In this document: positions 18,010 through 26,928 of the stretch, in pieces
How the letters are laid out: every line of letters starts with the position of its first letter
Position numbering within the stretch: position 1 is the first letter of the stretch
Assembly (NCBI RefSeq): GCF_010668395.1
Contig: NZ_WUEY01000002.1
Coordinates: 434,001-498,000, forward strand
Origin: Martinezella lusitana
GTDB taxonomy: Bacteria; Pseudomonadota; Alphaproteobacteria; Rhizobiales; Rhizobiaceae
Direction: 5' to 3'
DNA: 64,000 nucleotides
Notes under the pieces: model-generated
The model's database searches: none
Told to the model about the DNA's origin: nothing
The model's input: the letters and a program-made list of their open reading frames with translations, nothing else
Translations under genes and position numbers: made by a program

Positions 18010-18426
18010 ATGACCAAGACGATCCGCATAGCGGCAGCTCTGTTGCTGCGCCCGAATGGCGATACATTGCTCGTGCGCAAGCGCGGCACTACTGCGTTCA
18101 TGCAGCCGGGAGGCAAGGTAGAGCCGCAAGAGACAGCCGAGGCGGCCCTTGTCAGAGAGCTTTTCGAGGAACTGGGGCTCACCGCGAAGACCGAGGATCT
18201 GGCCTTTCTCGGCCGCTTCCAGGCTCCGGCTGCCAACGAGCCGGATCATCTCGTCGTTGCGGATGTATTCCGCCTGCAGGTGACCGATACCAGGATAACC
18301 GCAACGGCCGAAATCGAGGAAGTTCGCTGGGTGTCGCCGCAGCATCCGGAAGACATCATCATGGCGCCGCTGACCGAACACCATATCCTGCCGCACCATC
18401 GCCGACAGGACCCATCCTCGAGCTGA
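18010..18426 (+). CDS. Nudix hydrolase
   Basis: 138 residues from the ATG at 18010. A perfect Nudix box is visible (G-x5-E-x7-RE-x2-EE-x-G: GGKVEPQE then RELFEELGL). Such enzymes hydrolyse nucleoside diphosphates linked to another moiety, using Mg2+ held by the box glutamates. The gene stands alone, divergent from hpaR across about 164 bases. The exact substrate (oxidised nucleotides, ADP-ribose and so on) is not predictable. Confidence 0.85.
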   Translation: MTKTIRIAAALLLRPNGDTLLVRKRGTTAFMQPGGKVEPQETAEAALVRELFEELGLTAKTEDLAFLGRFQAPAANEPDHLVVADVFRLQVTDTRITATAEIEEVRWVSPQHPEDIIMAPLTEHHILPHHRRQDPSSS

Positions 18427-18589
18427 AGGTTGCGATACCGGCCGGCCGAACAAGCAAACCAGGAATCCGATTTCCCGGTGCCCGGCAGATACGCCATTTA
18501 CGAGTAACAAAACGGTCCGTGAATGGCCCGGAACCAGCCGAACGCGCGTGCCATCATGAGAAGATAAGCGGCTTATCCCCATAGATGGG

Positions 18590-18765
18590 CGGAAACGGAA
18601 TCGAGTATTGTGACAAAACGAGAATCAACAATCTTAAACTGCTAAAAAAGCATATTTACTATTAACATAAACCAATGTCATAGAATATCTCAAGTTTCCG
18701 CAATTTTTATTGAAAGTAAAACTCACATTGGATACATAAGTAAAAAACATTATATGAGGCCGGAA
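18590..18765 (+). promoter_or_regulatory. AT-rich leader and probable promoter of the mucR-like gene
   Basis: Unlike its surroundings, this stretch is strongly AT-rich. A candidate -35 TTGAAA (18710-18715) and -10-like TACATA (18733-18738) are 17 bases apart. MucR/Ros proteins bind AT-rich DNA and repress their own genes, so the stretch may be an autoregulatory target. The promoter match is only moderate. The rest of the 18427-18589 interval shows nothing identifiable. Confidence 0.45.
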
Positions 18766-19230
18766 ATGAAAAAGGAAAACAGCGCCAGCCACGAAAGATA
18801 CATTGAGCTCACAAGCAAGATCGTTTCTGCCTACGTTCTTCGCAACGCCACTGCGCCCGAGGATTTGCCAAGGCTCATCATGGAAACGCATTCGGCACTT
18901 ACGGGCTCTTTGCAACCGACGTCATCGCTGGAAAAATCGCTCAGGCCTGCCGTGCCGATCAAGAAATCCGTCACTGAAGAATATCTGATATGTCTTGAGG
19001 ACGGCGGGAAATATAAATCCCTGAAACGGCATCTTAATACTAAATATGGTCTTAGCCCCGAAGAATATCGGAAGAAATGGGGCTTGCCCGCGGACTATCC
19101 CATGGTCTCCGCATCCTATGCAGCGACAAGATCGACGCTGGCCAAGAAGGCTCTTCTGGGCCACGCGAAAAATGCGCCCGAGATTACTCCGGAGCCTGAA
19201 CGCCCCCGCCGCAAAAGGAGTGCCGGCTGA
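18766..19230 (+). CDS. MucR/Ros-family regulator with altered zinc-finger ligands
   Basis: 154 residues from the second ATG, preceded by GAGG with a six-base spacer; the first ATG (18754) has no Shine-Dalgarno. The N-terminal helix (ELTSKIVSAYVLRN) is the family's oligomerisation region, and the finger region reads ICLEDGGKYKSLKRHLNTKYG followed by LSPEEYRKKWGLP. In Ros the zinc is held by two Cys and two His. Here the second Cys position is Asp79 (C76-x2-D79) and the second His position is Lys93 (H89-x3-K93), so metal binding is doubtful. A Lys/Arg-rich tail ends the protein. Family members control exopolysaccharide, motility and cell-cycle genes in alphaproteobacteria. Confidence 0.85.
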   Translation: MKKENSASHERYIELTSKIVSAYVLRNATAPEDLPRLIMETHSALTGSLQPTSSLEKSLRPAVPIKKSVTEEYLICLEDGGKYKSLKRHLNTKYGLSPEEYRKKWGLPADYPMVSASYAATRSTLAKKALLGHAKNAPEITPEPERPRRKRSAG

Positions 19231-19251
19231 CGTGCAGCCGGCTGCGGCAGA

Positions 19252-20523
19252 TCATGGCGTTTCGACCGTCACCGCGTTGACGGTGATGGCGCGGCCGGCG
19301 AACCAACCGTTGATCGCGGCCCCGAGACCGAGCAGCACGAACAAGACGGAACTCCAGGCGAAACTTCCCGTCCAGCCATGGATCATGCCGACGACGAGCG
19401 GACCGATCGCGGCGAGCAGGTAGCCGACGAATTGCGCCATGCCGGAGAGATGGGCAGCCACATGCGCATCGGGCGAGCGCAGCACGATGACGGTCAGTGC
19501 GACCGCGATCAACCCGCCCTGACCGATGCCCTGGAGCACGGCCCAGAACCATACCATCCAGAGGGGAGCAAAGAGCAGCCCCAGGAGCGCAACGACCGCG
19601 ATCACGCAGAGAGCGACGTTGATAATGCGCTGGTCCTTCCCCTTGACGGCGATATGCGGCGCGACGAGGCAAGCGGCTGCCTGCACCATGACCGAGACCG
19701 ATACGATCGCGCCCGCCGTCACGCCATCAAGTCCACGCTCACGCAATATGGGGACGAGCCAGCCGAAGACGCAGTAGGCAAGCGCGGATTGCAGCCCCAT
19801 GAACAGCGTCACCTGCCAGGCGATACGATCAGTCCAGAGACCGGTGACGCGAAAGCCGCTGCGACGGACCTGGCTGCGCGTTCCGATCACCTGCGGCAGC
19901 CAGAGAAGCCCGACCACGAAAGCCGGCAAAGCCCAGGCAGCGAGTGCGCCGCCGAGCGATCCGCCGAGCGCATGCTCGATGGGAAGCGTGAATCCGGCGG
20001 CACCCGCCGCGCCGGCACACAGCGCCATCGTGTAGCAACCCGTCATCAGCGCAGCCTTGTCCGGGAAATCGCGCTTGACGACGCCGGGCAACAAAACGTT
20101 GCCGATCGCAATGCAGGCACCGGCCAGCGCGGTCCCGAAGAACAGCAGCGAAACCGAGGAAAAGCCACGCAACGCCGTGCCCAGTCCCAAAAGAAAGATC
20201 ATGCCGAGCAGGACTCGCTCGGTTCCCATGCGCTGCGCAAGCCTTGGCGCCAGCGGCGAAAACAGCCCCAGGCAGACGACAGGCAAGGTCGTTAGGATGC
20301 TGGCGCCGAAGGACGAAAGGCCAAGTCCAGTGCGAATTTCCGGCAGAAGCGCCGACGCGCTCGAGAAGACGGGTCGAAGATTGAAGGAAATGAGCACAAG
20401 GCTCAATCCCAGCAGAAACCTGCCGATGGGGGATTTGCCTCCCTGCGGCTGCGGCGTCGGAATTTCATCCGCTTCGGCATCGATCAATTCGATGGAGGCG
20501 GGATCTTGCGAAGAGACAGTCAT
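19252..20523 (-). CDS. MFS transporter, CynX/NimT type
   Basis: 423 residues, about 12 membrane helices, a hydrophilic N-terminus of 30 residues, and the start of helix 1 in GLSLVLISFNLRPVFSSASALLPEIR, which is typical of the CynX/YeaN group (cyanate, 2-nitroimidazole and related carriers). It overlaps the GntR gene upstream by four bases (ATGA), so the regulator and carrier are co-translated. The transported compound is unknown. Confidence 0.82.
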   Translation of the reverse strand: MTVSSQDPASIELIDAEADEIPTPQPQGGKSPIGRFLLGLSLVLISFNLRPVFSSASALLPEIRTGLGLSSFGASILTTLPVVCLGLFSPLAPRLAQRMGTERVLLGMIFLLGLGTALRGFSSVSLLFFGTALAGACIAIGNVLLPGVVKRDFPDKAALMTGCYTMALCAGAAGAAGFTLPIEHALGGSLGGALAAWALPAFVVGLLWLPQVIGTRSQVRRSGFRVTGLWTDRIAWQVTLFMGLQSALAYCVFGWLVPILRERGLDGVTAGAIVSVSVMVQAAACLVAPHIAVKGKDQRIINVALCVIAVVALLGLLFAPLWMVWFWAVLQGIGQGGLIAVALTVIVLRSPDAHVAAHLSGMAQFVGYLLAAIGPLVVGMIHGWTGSFAWSSVLFVLLGLGAAINGWFAGRAITVNAVTVETP

Positions 20524-21212
20524 GACATGAGCAACCGATCAAGAGTAGCGACAATGGGGGCCATGAAGCGGCGAACGGCGGCATCGGCCGCTTCGGGATT
20601 GCCGGCCTCGATGGCATCGACGATCGCGACATGCGCCTGCATATCCGGCTCGGGAATATCCTCGTCGAGCGTCGCTTCGATGGTTTCGGCAATCGATAGA
20701 GAGAAGAACTCGTAGATTTCGATCATTGCCCTGTTCCGCGACGCCGCGACGACAGCCTTGTGGAAGGCAAGGTCACGCTCGACGAACGTGGACTTGTCTC
20801 CGCCGGCATAGTTGCCACGGGAAACCAGCAACGCGCGCAGTTGCGAAATGACATCGGGAGAGTGGCGAAGGGCGGCGAGCCGGGCGGCCTCGACTTCCAG
20901 GGCAAGCCGGGCCTCGAACTGGTCCCTCAATCCGGCGCGGCGCGCCATGTCCAGGGGGCGACTGACATCCGTGGCCGAGCGCACATAGGTGCCGGACCCT
21001 TGCCGCGTTTCCAGATAGCCCTGGGACACCAGCACCCTCACCGCCTCCCGAATCGTGCCCCGACTGACGGACAGCATCGATGACAGAGAGGCTTCGTTGG
21101 GCAGCTTTTCGCCGACAATCCAGCGTCGGGCGGTGATTTCGCTGCGAATTGCCTCGACGGCGGTGTCAGCAAGAGTGGTTTTGGTCAGGGCGCGCATGGT
21201 CGAATTCATCAA
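20520..21212 (-). CDS. GntR-family (FadR/FCD subfamily) transcriptional regulator
   Basis: 230 residues. The N-terminal winged helix (EASLSSMLSVSRGTIREAVRVLVSQGYLETRQGSGTYV in two adjoining parts) is followed by an all-helical FCD ligand domain with metal-binding candidates (ERDLAFHKAVV, HVAIVDAIEAG). It is cotranscribed with the CynX-type carrier and divergent from the NCS1 permease; a palindrome in the intervening region is a candidate operator. Confidence 0.85.
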   Translation of the reverse strand: MMNSTMRALTKTTLADTAVEAIRSEITARRWIVGEKLPNEASLSSMLSVSRGTIREAVRVLVSQGYLETRQGSGTYVRSATDVSRPLDMARRAGLRDQFEARLALEVEAARLAALRHSPDVISQLRALLVSRGNYAGGDKSTFVERDLAFHKAVVAASRNRAMIEIYEFFSLSIAETIEATLDEDIPEPDMQAHVAIVDAIEAGNPEAADAAVRRFMAPIVATLDRLLMS

Positions 21213-21504
21213 GTCATCAGATGACTTTACGATTTAGAGGATATATGCCCCTTCGTCAATGGTCGTCCGGATTCATGCCGATTTGGATCTTCCAAGTGGC
21301 CGATCAAGCACCTGATTTGCGGAATCACTGGACCTCAATCGCATGTTCCAGTTCGGATTTGGCATGGGGCCTAAAGCACCGAAGCGCGTCGATCACTGGG
21401 CGCTCGGGAGTAGCGAGAGACGTTCGAAATCTGCGCTTGCCCCTCCTTTGCTGGCGATCCGCCTCTCCTCTCCCCCTCACGCGACGAACGCCGGCTGGAG
21501 TAAA

Positions 21505-21514
21505 TGTATATACA
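21505..21514. promoter_or_regulatory. Candidate GntR operator palindrome
   Basis: TGTATATACA is a perfect 10-bp palindrome, 67 bases before the NCS1 permease start and in the 369-base divergent interval with the GntR gene. FCD-type GntR sites commonly have a TGT/ACA core. A TATAAA element follows at about 21533, compatible with a -10 box. The remainder of the interval (21213-21500) shows no gene or riboswitch that I recognise. Confidence 0.45.
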
Positions 21515-21581
21515 CAAATGCTCCTTCCCCTGTATAAAGCGGCCCCGAGAGTATCCGAATTTTCCCCAGGAGGAGGACACG

Positions 21582-22988
21582 ATGAACGACAGCAACGCAA
21601 GCGACGGGCTTGCTGAACGCAGAACAATCGACAGAGTACCGGAGAGTGAGCGGCACGGTTCCCCGCGGGATCAGTTTACGCTCTGGTTTGGAGCCAACCT
21701 GCAGATCACCGCGGTTCTGGACGGCGCGCTTGCGGTTGTCTTCGGAGCGGAAGCAATGACCGCAATCGTGGGTCTGGCCGTCGGCAACATTCTCGGCGGC
21801 ATAGTCATGGCGCTTCATTCGGCGCAGGGCCCTCGCCTCGGCCTGCCCCAGATGATCAGCAGCCGGGCACAGTTCGGCGTCAAGGGCGCGACCCTTCCGC
21901 TGCTGCTGGTCATTCTGATGTATCTCGGCTTTGCGGCGACAGGCACGGTGCTGGCCGGCGAGGCCATGAACCTTCTGCTTGGTTCGTCCAACCCTGCCGT
22001 CGGCATGGTCGTCTTCGGCGTGCTCACGGCGGTGATCGCGCTCGTCGGCTACAAGGTCATCCACGTAATGGGCCGCATCGCCACGGTCGTCAGCATCATC
22101 GGCTTTGCCTATCTCGCCTATCAGTTGTTCCACCAGTATGACATCCACTCGGCCTTCGGCCAAAAGCCGGCGACGGTGGCGACCTTCCTTCTGGCCGTCT
22201 CGCTTTCGGCCGGATGGCAGCTGACCTATGCGCCCTACGTTGCCGACTACTCCCGCTACCTCCCGTCGTCGACACCCGATGGCAAGGCATTTTTCTACAC
22301 GCTTTTCGGCTCCGCGATCGCTTCGCAGCTTGCCATGACATTCGGCGTGCTCGTCGCTGCCCTTGGCGCGAAGTTCCTGTCAAATCAGGTTGGCTTCCTC
22401 GGAACACTGGCGGGCGAAGGCGCGGTTCTGGTCTACGTCGTCATCATTTGCGGCAAGCTCACCATCAATTGCCTCAACGCCTATGGCGGCTTCATGGCGA
22501 TCCTGACGACCTTTACCTCGTTCAGCAACCAGACCCGCATTTCCAGGGGCGCCAGGGCGGTCTACATCGTCGGATTCGTCGCCCTGTCCGTCCTGATTGC
22601 GATTCTCGCAAGCGCCGATTTTCTTTCGGCGTTCAAGAACTTCGTCCTGATGCTGCTGGCCGTGTTCGTCCCGTGGAGCGCGATCAATCTCGTCGATTAC
22701 TACCTCATCTCGAATGAGAAGGTGGATATTCCGGCCCTCTATGATCCGAATGGCCGCTATGGCGCTTACAATTGGACCGCGCTGGGATGCTATGTCCTCG
22801 GTGTCGTCGTGCAAATTCCGCTTCTCAATCAGCCCCTCTACGAAGGACCGATTGCGATCATGCTCAACGACGCCGACATATCCTGGGCGGTCAGCCTCGT
22901 CGTGACCAGCGCGGTCTACTATCTCCTGCAACGCAACGCGAAAGTGGCGCCGAAGGAGATGATCCTGGACGCGAGAGCTCGAAGCTAG
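21582..22988 (+). CDS. NCS1-family nucleobase/vitamin:cation symporter (purine-cytosine permease type)
   Basis: 468 residues from the ATG with AGGAGGAGGAC upstream. The hydrophobic profile shows about 12 membrane helices, with the family signature FTLWFGANLQITAVLDGALAVVFG near the N-terminus and SAGWQLTYAPYVADYSRYLP in the middle. The C-terminal region has the SAINLVDYYLI element. Transport is likely of a purine, pyrimidine or related heterocycle across the inner membrane. The divergent GntR protein probably regulates it. Confidence 0.86.
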   Translation: MNDSNASDGLAERRTIDRVPESERHGSPRDQFTLWFGANLQITAVLDGALAVVFGAEAMTAIVGLAVGNILGGIVMALHSAQGPRLGLPQMISSRAQFGVKGATLPLLLVILMYLGFAATGTVLAGEAMNLLLGSSNPAVGMVVFGVLTAVIALVGYKVIHVMGRIATVVSIIGFAYLAYQLFHQYDIHSAFGQKPATVATFLLAVSLSAGWQLTYAPYVADYSRYLPSSTPDGKAFFYTLFGSAIASQLAMTFGVLVAALGAKFLSNQVGFLGTLAGEGAVLVYVVIICGKLTINCLNAYGGFMAILTTFTSFSNQTRISRGARAVYIVGFVALSVLIAILASADFLSAFKNFVLMLLAVFVPWSAINLVDYYLISNEKVDIPALYDPNGRYGAYNWTALGCYVLGVVVQIPLLNQPLYEGPIAIMLNDADISWAVSLVVTSAVYYLLQRNAKVAPKEMILDARARS

Positions 22989-23039
22989 CCCACAGGCCGG
23001 AGGTTGCGGCGGTGCATCGCGTAGCCTCCGGCGCGCCTG

Positions 23040-23141
23040 ACGCAATTCCAGGAAAAGCGCGCAGCAATTTTCCGTCAGGGATCGGGTAAAAACAAAGAGA
23101 TAGAGCGGCTCCGCGATTCCATGAAGCGCGGAGCCGCTCTA
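23040..23141. repeat. Rhizobial intergenic mosaic-type repeat acting as a two-way terminator
   Basis: Between two converging genes lies a two-hairpin block. The second hairpin has a 15-bp perfect stem (TAGAGCGGCTCCGCG at 23101-23115 with its complement at 23127-23141, loop of 11). The first includes GGAAAA...TTTTCC. The intervening text AAAACAAAGAGATAGAGCGG is a phrase I associate with rhizobial RIME elements. The stop codon of the downstream MFS gene (TAG at 23139) is inside the stem. Confidence 0.65.
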
Positions 23142-24341
23142 GTTATGACGCCTCGCCTTCTCGAAGAAGAGCAGCAAGCCAAGTCCCAGCAGACCGGCCG
23201 TAGCGCCGATAAGGGCCGTCCCGGAATAGCTGCTGACCGCCGTGCCGATCGCGAAGAGAAGAGCGCTCAAGCCTGCACTCAGGAAGATATTGACCGAGAT
23301 GAGGGCGCTTCCGAGACCCGGGCGCTCGGCAATCAGATCCTGCAGGTAGGTGATGGGAATGCTGATGAGTGCTGCGGCCCCGATCCCGCTGATAAGTGTC
23401 AGCGCATAGACATGCCAGGGAGCCGACGCCAATCCGAGCAGGACCAGATAGACGACATAGATAACCGTGCCGATGGCGAGCGCCGTGACATGCGTCATGA
23501 TGCGTTGGGCACGCCCCCAGACGATGATGAAGATGACCTCGAGAAGGGCAACGATCCCCACGAGGATGCCGATATCGGCAACGGTCCCGTGCGCCGCGCC
23601 GGTGACGATGAGCGGCAGAATGGCGCCGTTGACGTGCAGCGTGCTGCTGATCAGCGCGACCGCGATCAGGCGCACGAAGACCGGCGGCGACATGACCTCG
23701 CCAAGCGCCGCCAGATAGGAAAGATGGTGCGCCGCCGCCTTGTCGGTGCCGTCCTGACGCGGAAGAAAAATGGCGATCAGTCCGAAGCAGGCCGCGCAGG
23801 CAAGGCCGGCGAAGAGATAGGCGGGCAGCATGCTCGCGGAGTTCGCAAGCAGAGCCCCGGTTATCCCGGGCACCAGAACCCAGGAGAGTGAGATCATCGC
23901 CCGGACACCGGAATTGACCGTGGCGACATCGTTGCGCTCCATGCCTCGCGTCGCGATCCTGACATTGGCAAAGAGCAGGGAATTGAGGGAGCCGTAGACC
24001 GGCAGAAAAAACAAGGCGCTCACAATGAAGGTCGCCTGCGCCGGAATAGCAAAGACGGCGCCGTAGCCGAGCATGCCGAAGATGGCGACGGTCAGCATCA
24101 TCGGGCGATATTTGCCGAGCCGATCCGCCAGATTTCCAAGGAGAATGCTGACCACGACATTCACGGCGGCCGCGCAGAAGATCAGTGTCGAATACAGCCC
24201 GTTGCTGAGCCCGAGTTCGCGGATGCCGACCACCGACTGGTAAGGCGATGTCGCAGCTCCGGCAAAACCAAAGGCAAAGATGGCAAGCATGCTCACCCGA
24301 ATGGTCGGGTCGCGGAAAACTTCGGGAAGAAGGCGGGTCAT
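23139..24341 (-). CDS. MFS transporter (second of a tandem pair)
   Basis: 400 residues from the ATG in MTRLLPEVFRDPTIR; the open frame extends further upstream but into the neighbouring MFS gene. About 12 helices are visible and the MFS loop motif appears as GNLADRLGKYRP. It resembles the sugar-efflux (Set) group in layout. It lies 112 bases downstream of a second MFS gene on the same strand; the two look like diverged members of one subfamily. Substrate unknown. Confidence 0.78.
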   Translation of the reverse strand: MTRLLPEVFRDPTIRVSMLAIFAFGFAGAATSPYQSVVGIRELGLSNGLYSTLIFCAAAVNVVVSILLGNLADRLGKYRPMMLTVAIFGMLGYGAVFAIPAQATFIVSALFFLPVYGSLNSLLFANVRIATRGMERNDVATVNSGVRAMISLSWVLVPGITGALLANSASMLPAYLFAGLACAACFGLIAIFLPRQDGTDKAAAHHLSYLAALGEVMSPPVFVRLIAVALISSTLHVNGAILPLIVTGAAHGTVADIGILVGIVALLEVIFIIVWGRAQRIMTHVTALAIGTVIYVVYLVLLGLASAPWHVYALTLISGIGAAALISIPITYLQDLIAERPGLGSALISVNIFLSAGLSALLFAIGTAVSSYSGTALIGATAGLLGLGLLLFFEKARRHN

Positions 24342-24453
24342 TGGCGGGTCGAGGATCTGAGAAATCACCCGTGATCCGGGCGAAGGGCTTGTAGCAGGTT
24401 TGGGGCTGCCCGGAACCTGCCAAAGTGAAATAATAGCGGCGGCAAAGGACGCC

Positions 24454-25677
24454 CTATTTGATGACACCCAATCGGGCCATGGCCGCGAGGCCGAAGGCCG
24501 CCGCCAGCGAGAATAGCGCCGGAAGGTAGAAGACGTTCGGAAGCCCGAGATAGGCGACACCGACGCCGCCGATACCGCCGCCAAGCGCGCTGGCAAGAGC
24601 CGAAGAACTCATGAAGATCGCCGAGGCCGTCGCGACCGCATTCGGGAGAAGCCGTTGGGCGACGATCAGGCCGAGGACCATGTAGAGCCCCCAGACTCCG
24701 CCCATCAGGATCTGGCCGGCAAACATACCCGCGGCCGTTGGCCATGCCGCAAAGCATAGGTTGGCCATCACGCCGCAGATCGCGGCGATGCACATCACCC
24801 AGAGAATCCCGATCCGCCGCGCCAGCAAGACGCTGAACGGCATCAGCACGAGTTCGATGAACGGCTGTGTTCCGATCACCGATCCCTGGATGGAAGGGTC
24901 AAGCTTGAGTTGATCCTGCATGTAAAGCAGCAGGAAGCCATATTTGATCGGCTCGCCCGCATAGACGAGGACGTAAAGCCCGGTAAATGCCAATAGCGGC
25001 AGCATCTCCGACCAGCCGACGCGACCGGTCGCCTTGGTCTGCTTGTCGGCTCGCTGCCTGGAGCCGGTCAAGGCACGCATGGTCCCCAGTGGAATAATCT
25101 GCGCAAGGAAGCAGATTGCCGTTCCCCAGAACATGGCGCGCAGTCCGATCTGAGCGGCGAACCAGGCGCCCAGGAACGGTCCGATGACCCAGCCAGCCGT
25201 CAAGGCCATTCGGATAATCGCCACCACGCTGTCGTGCGCGCCCGTACCCCGGGCTTTGAGATCGTCGTGAACGGCGGTGAAAAGCTGCGACGTCGCGGAT
25301 CCGGAAAAACCCAGAATGACGGTGCCGATCACGAACGGCATCCATGAGGTGGTCGAAAGGGCAATCCCCGCCCATCCGAGAGCCCCGGCAACGGCGCAAA
25401 GCCGGAAGAGGCCGAGGCGCCGGCCGGTCCTGTCGGAATAGCTGCCGACGAGATAGCCGGCGACCGGCGCGGTAAGGCCGGTCAGATAATAAAGCCCCGC
25501 CACCGGCAAGGACGCGCCAAGTTCCTTCACGAGGAAGAGAACGATCTGCGGCAGCGAAGCCGAGGTGGCAAGCCCGGAGAGAAACAGCGCGAGCGTCGCT
25601 CCGCGATAGAGTGGCGAGGCCCATACCTGCCGGAGTGCCGTGGCCCTACTGGAGGTCGTCAAGGATTGCGCGTCCAT
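24454..25677 (-). CDS. MFS transporter (first of a tandem pair)
   Basis: 407 residues, 12 predicted helices. The conserved cytoplasmic loop motif is GSYSDRTGRRLG. The overall pattern resembles SetA/SetB sugar-efflux proteins, but this is a weak impression. The gene is preceded by a GntR regulator gene on the same strand across 239 bases that hold a perfect CCAAT-CAC-ATTGG inverted repeat. Confidence 0.78.
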   Translation of the reverse strand: MDAQSLTTSSRATALRQVWASPLYRGATLALFLSGLATSASLPQIVLFLVKELGASLPVAGLYYLTGLTAPVAGYLVGSYSDRTGRRLGLFRLCAVAGALGWAGIALSTTSWMPFVIGTVILGFSGSATSQLFTAVHDDLKARGTGAHDSVVAIIRMALTAGWVIGPFLGAWFAAQIGLRAMFWGTAICFLAQIIPLGTMRALTGSRQRADKQTKATGRVGWSEMLPLLAFTGLYVLVYAGEPIKYGFLLLYMQDQLKLDPSIQGSVIGTQPFIELVLMPFSVLLARRIGILWVMCIAAICGVMANLCFAAWPTAAGMFAGQILMGGVWGLYMVLGLIVAQRLLPNAVATASAIFMSSSALASALGGGIGGVGVAYLGLPNVFYLPALFSLAAAFGLAAMARLGVIK

Positions 25678-25897
25678 AACCCCATGATCCGTCTTAACCG
25701 GTTTTCGAAATGCGTGGTCCGGTTGCGCAGCGCATAACTATCCTGATCGATTGCAGCCAAGCCAATCTTGGCTACCCGATAGACATCACGCCTTCGTCCG
25801 GGGTGCTGCATATCCTTCCGTCAAAGCGGCTTGAGACGCAAATGGTTGCATCGCGCTTTGACCTATCTGGCGCGGATTATCCACATCATTCATCATA

Positions 25898-25910
25898 CCA
25901 ATCACATTGG
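25898..25910. promoter_or_regulatory. Inverted repeat upstream of the MFS pair, possible operator
   Basis: CCAATCACATTGG has two perfect 5-bp arms around a 3-bp spacer. It sits between the GntR stop (25917) and the MFS start (25677). The remaining 220 bases of this interval show nothing recognisable. Confidence 0.35.
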
Positions 25911-25916
25911 CAGGTC

Positions 25917-26609
25917 TCAGCCGGGCATCGCCCGTGAATAGGCGGCCAGAATGAAGCGTTCCGACTGAAACAGGTATTTCTCCAGCGCTTCGGCGGCGTT
26001 CGCGGCAGATCCTTCCTCAAGATGCGAAAGGATGGTCGCGTTCTGACCGACATAGGGAGCGTGGAGATATTCCGGATCGCGTATCAGGCCGAACACGAGG
26101 CGCAATTCCAGGGAGATCTGCGCGTAGAATGCGGAAAGCCGCGGACTGTCGGCCAGCTCCACGATAGCGGCGTGAAAGGCGATATCGGCGCTGCCGACTT
26201 CCAGCCACTCACCGAGATCGCGATGCCGGACCGCGGCATCGACAGCGGCCCGCATCTTGTCGACGCTCGGATGACGGTGATGCGCATTGGCGAGCGCCGA
26301 ACATTCGATAAGGCGTCGAATATGGAAGATATCCATGATCGTCGTCATGCTCGGCGTGGTTACGAACACGCCGCGATTGGCCTCATGGCGCAGCACGCCC
26401 TCTTTCGTCAGCAACCGGAACACCTCGCGCAACGTATTGCGCGAGACCTGCAGCTCCTCGCAAAGAGCAGCCTCGGACAGATGGCTGCCCGGCGACAGCG
26501 TTCCGTTGATTACCCGCTCGCGGATACGAGCGGCAGTCAGTTCGGCAACCGTCTGGCCGGTTTCCGCCACCGGCATCGGCTCGATGCTCGCGAGATTTGT
26601 CTGCTTCAT
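25917..26609 (-). CDS. GntR-family (FCD subfamily) transcriptional regulator
   Basis: 230 residues from ATG at 26609, which has GGGAGAG just upstream; a GTG at 26624 would add five residues. The winged helix is LSEAALCEELQVSRNTLREVF, followed by the FCD helical domain with DIFHIRRLIE and FHAAIVELADS. It sits between the MFS pair (same strand) and the peptide ABC system (opposite strand) and could control either. Confidence 0.83.
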   Translation of the reverse strand: MKQTNLASIEPMPVAETGQTVAELTAARIRERVINGTLSPGSHLSEAALCEELQVSRNTLREVFRLLTKEGVLRHEANRGVFVTTPSMTTIMDIFHIRRLIECSALANAHHRHPSVDKMRAAVDAAVRHRDLGEWLEVGSADIAFHAAIVELADSPRLSAFYAQISLELRLVFGLIRDPEYLHAPYVGQNATILSHLEEGSAANAAEALEKYLFQSERFILAAYSRAMPG

Positions 26610-26783
26610 CTGCTCTCCCGGCACTTGCGATCAATCGTCTGCCGATGTCTGCCCGTCTCAAGCCTTGCTTGAGAACGAAGTAAGCAATGCCATGCTTGCC
26701 TGCAGCTGTCGGAATGTCCCCAGCGGAAAATCCGTTGGACGATTTTGCGCAAACACCTCCCATTTTTAATCGACAAAACGAAA

Positions 26784-26796
26784 ATTGTTGAACAAT
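26784..26796. promoter_or_regulatory. Candidate operator palindrome in the GntR/peptide-ABC interval
   Basis: ATTGTTGAACAAT is palindromic except for its central base. It lies in an AT-rich part of the interval between the GntR gene (start 26609) and the mini-ORFs leading to the peptide transporter. It is a plausible binding site for that GntR protein. Confidence 0.4.
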
Positions 26797-26868
26797 ATAG
26801 ACCAGATTGTTGTTTGATGCTATCTCGTGCCCTAACAAATATAATGGGAACAACGGACATAGGTGCTC

Positions 26869-26928
26869 ATGAAACGCCTGTTTTGGAGAAAACCTGACCT
26901 TGCCAGACGTGAACGGGTGTGGGCGTGA
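26869..26928 (+). CDS. Candidate mini-ORF 1 upstream of the peptide ABC operon (19 aa)
   Basis: ATG with AGGTG upstream, encoding 19 residues ([19 protein letters not shown]), strongly basic. Its TGA overlaps a GTG start of the next small frame (GTGA). No known family is recognised. It may be a translated leader rather than a functional protein. Confidence 0.35.
   Translation: MKRLFWRKPDLARRERVWA

Noticed and set aside
21213..21581. Possible riboswitch ahead of the NCS1 permease (thiamine or purine type)
   Set aside because: No CUGAGA/ACCUGA-type thiamine elements or purine aptamer core could be found; only the TGTATATACA palindrome stands out.
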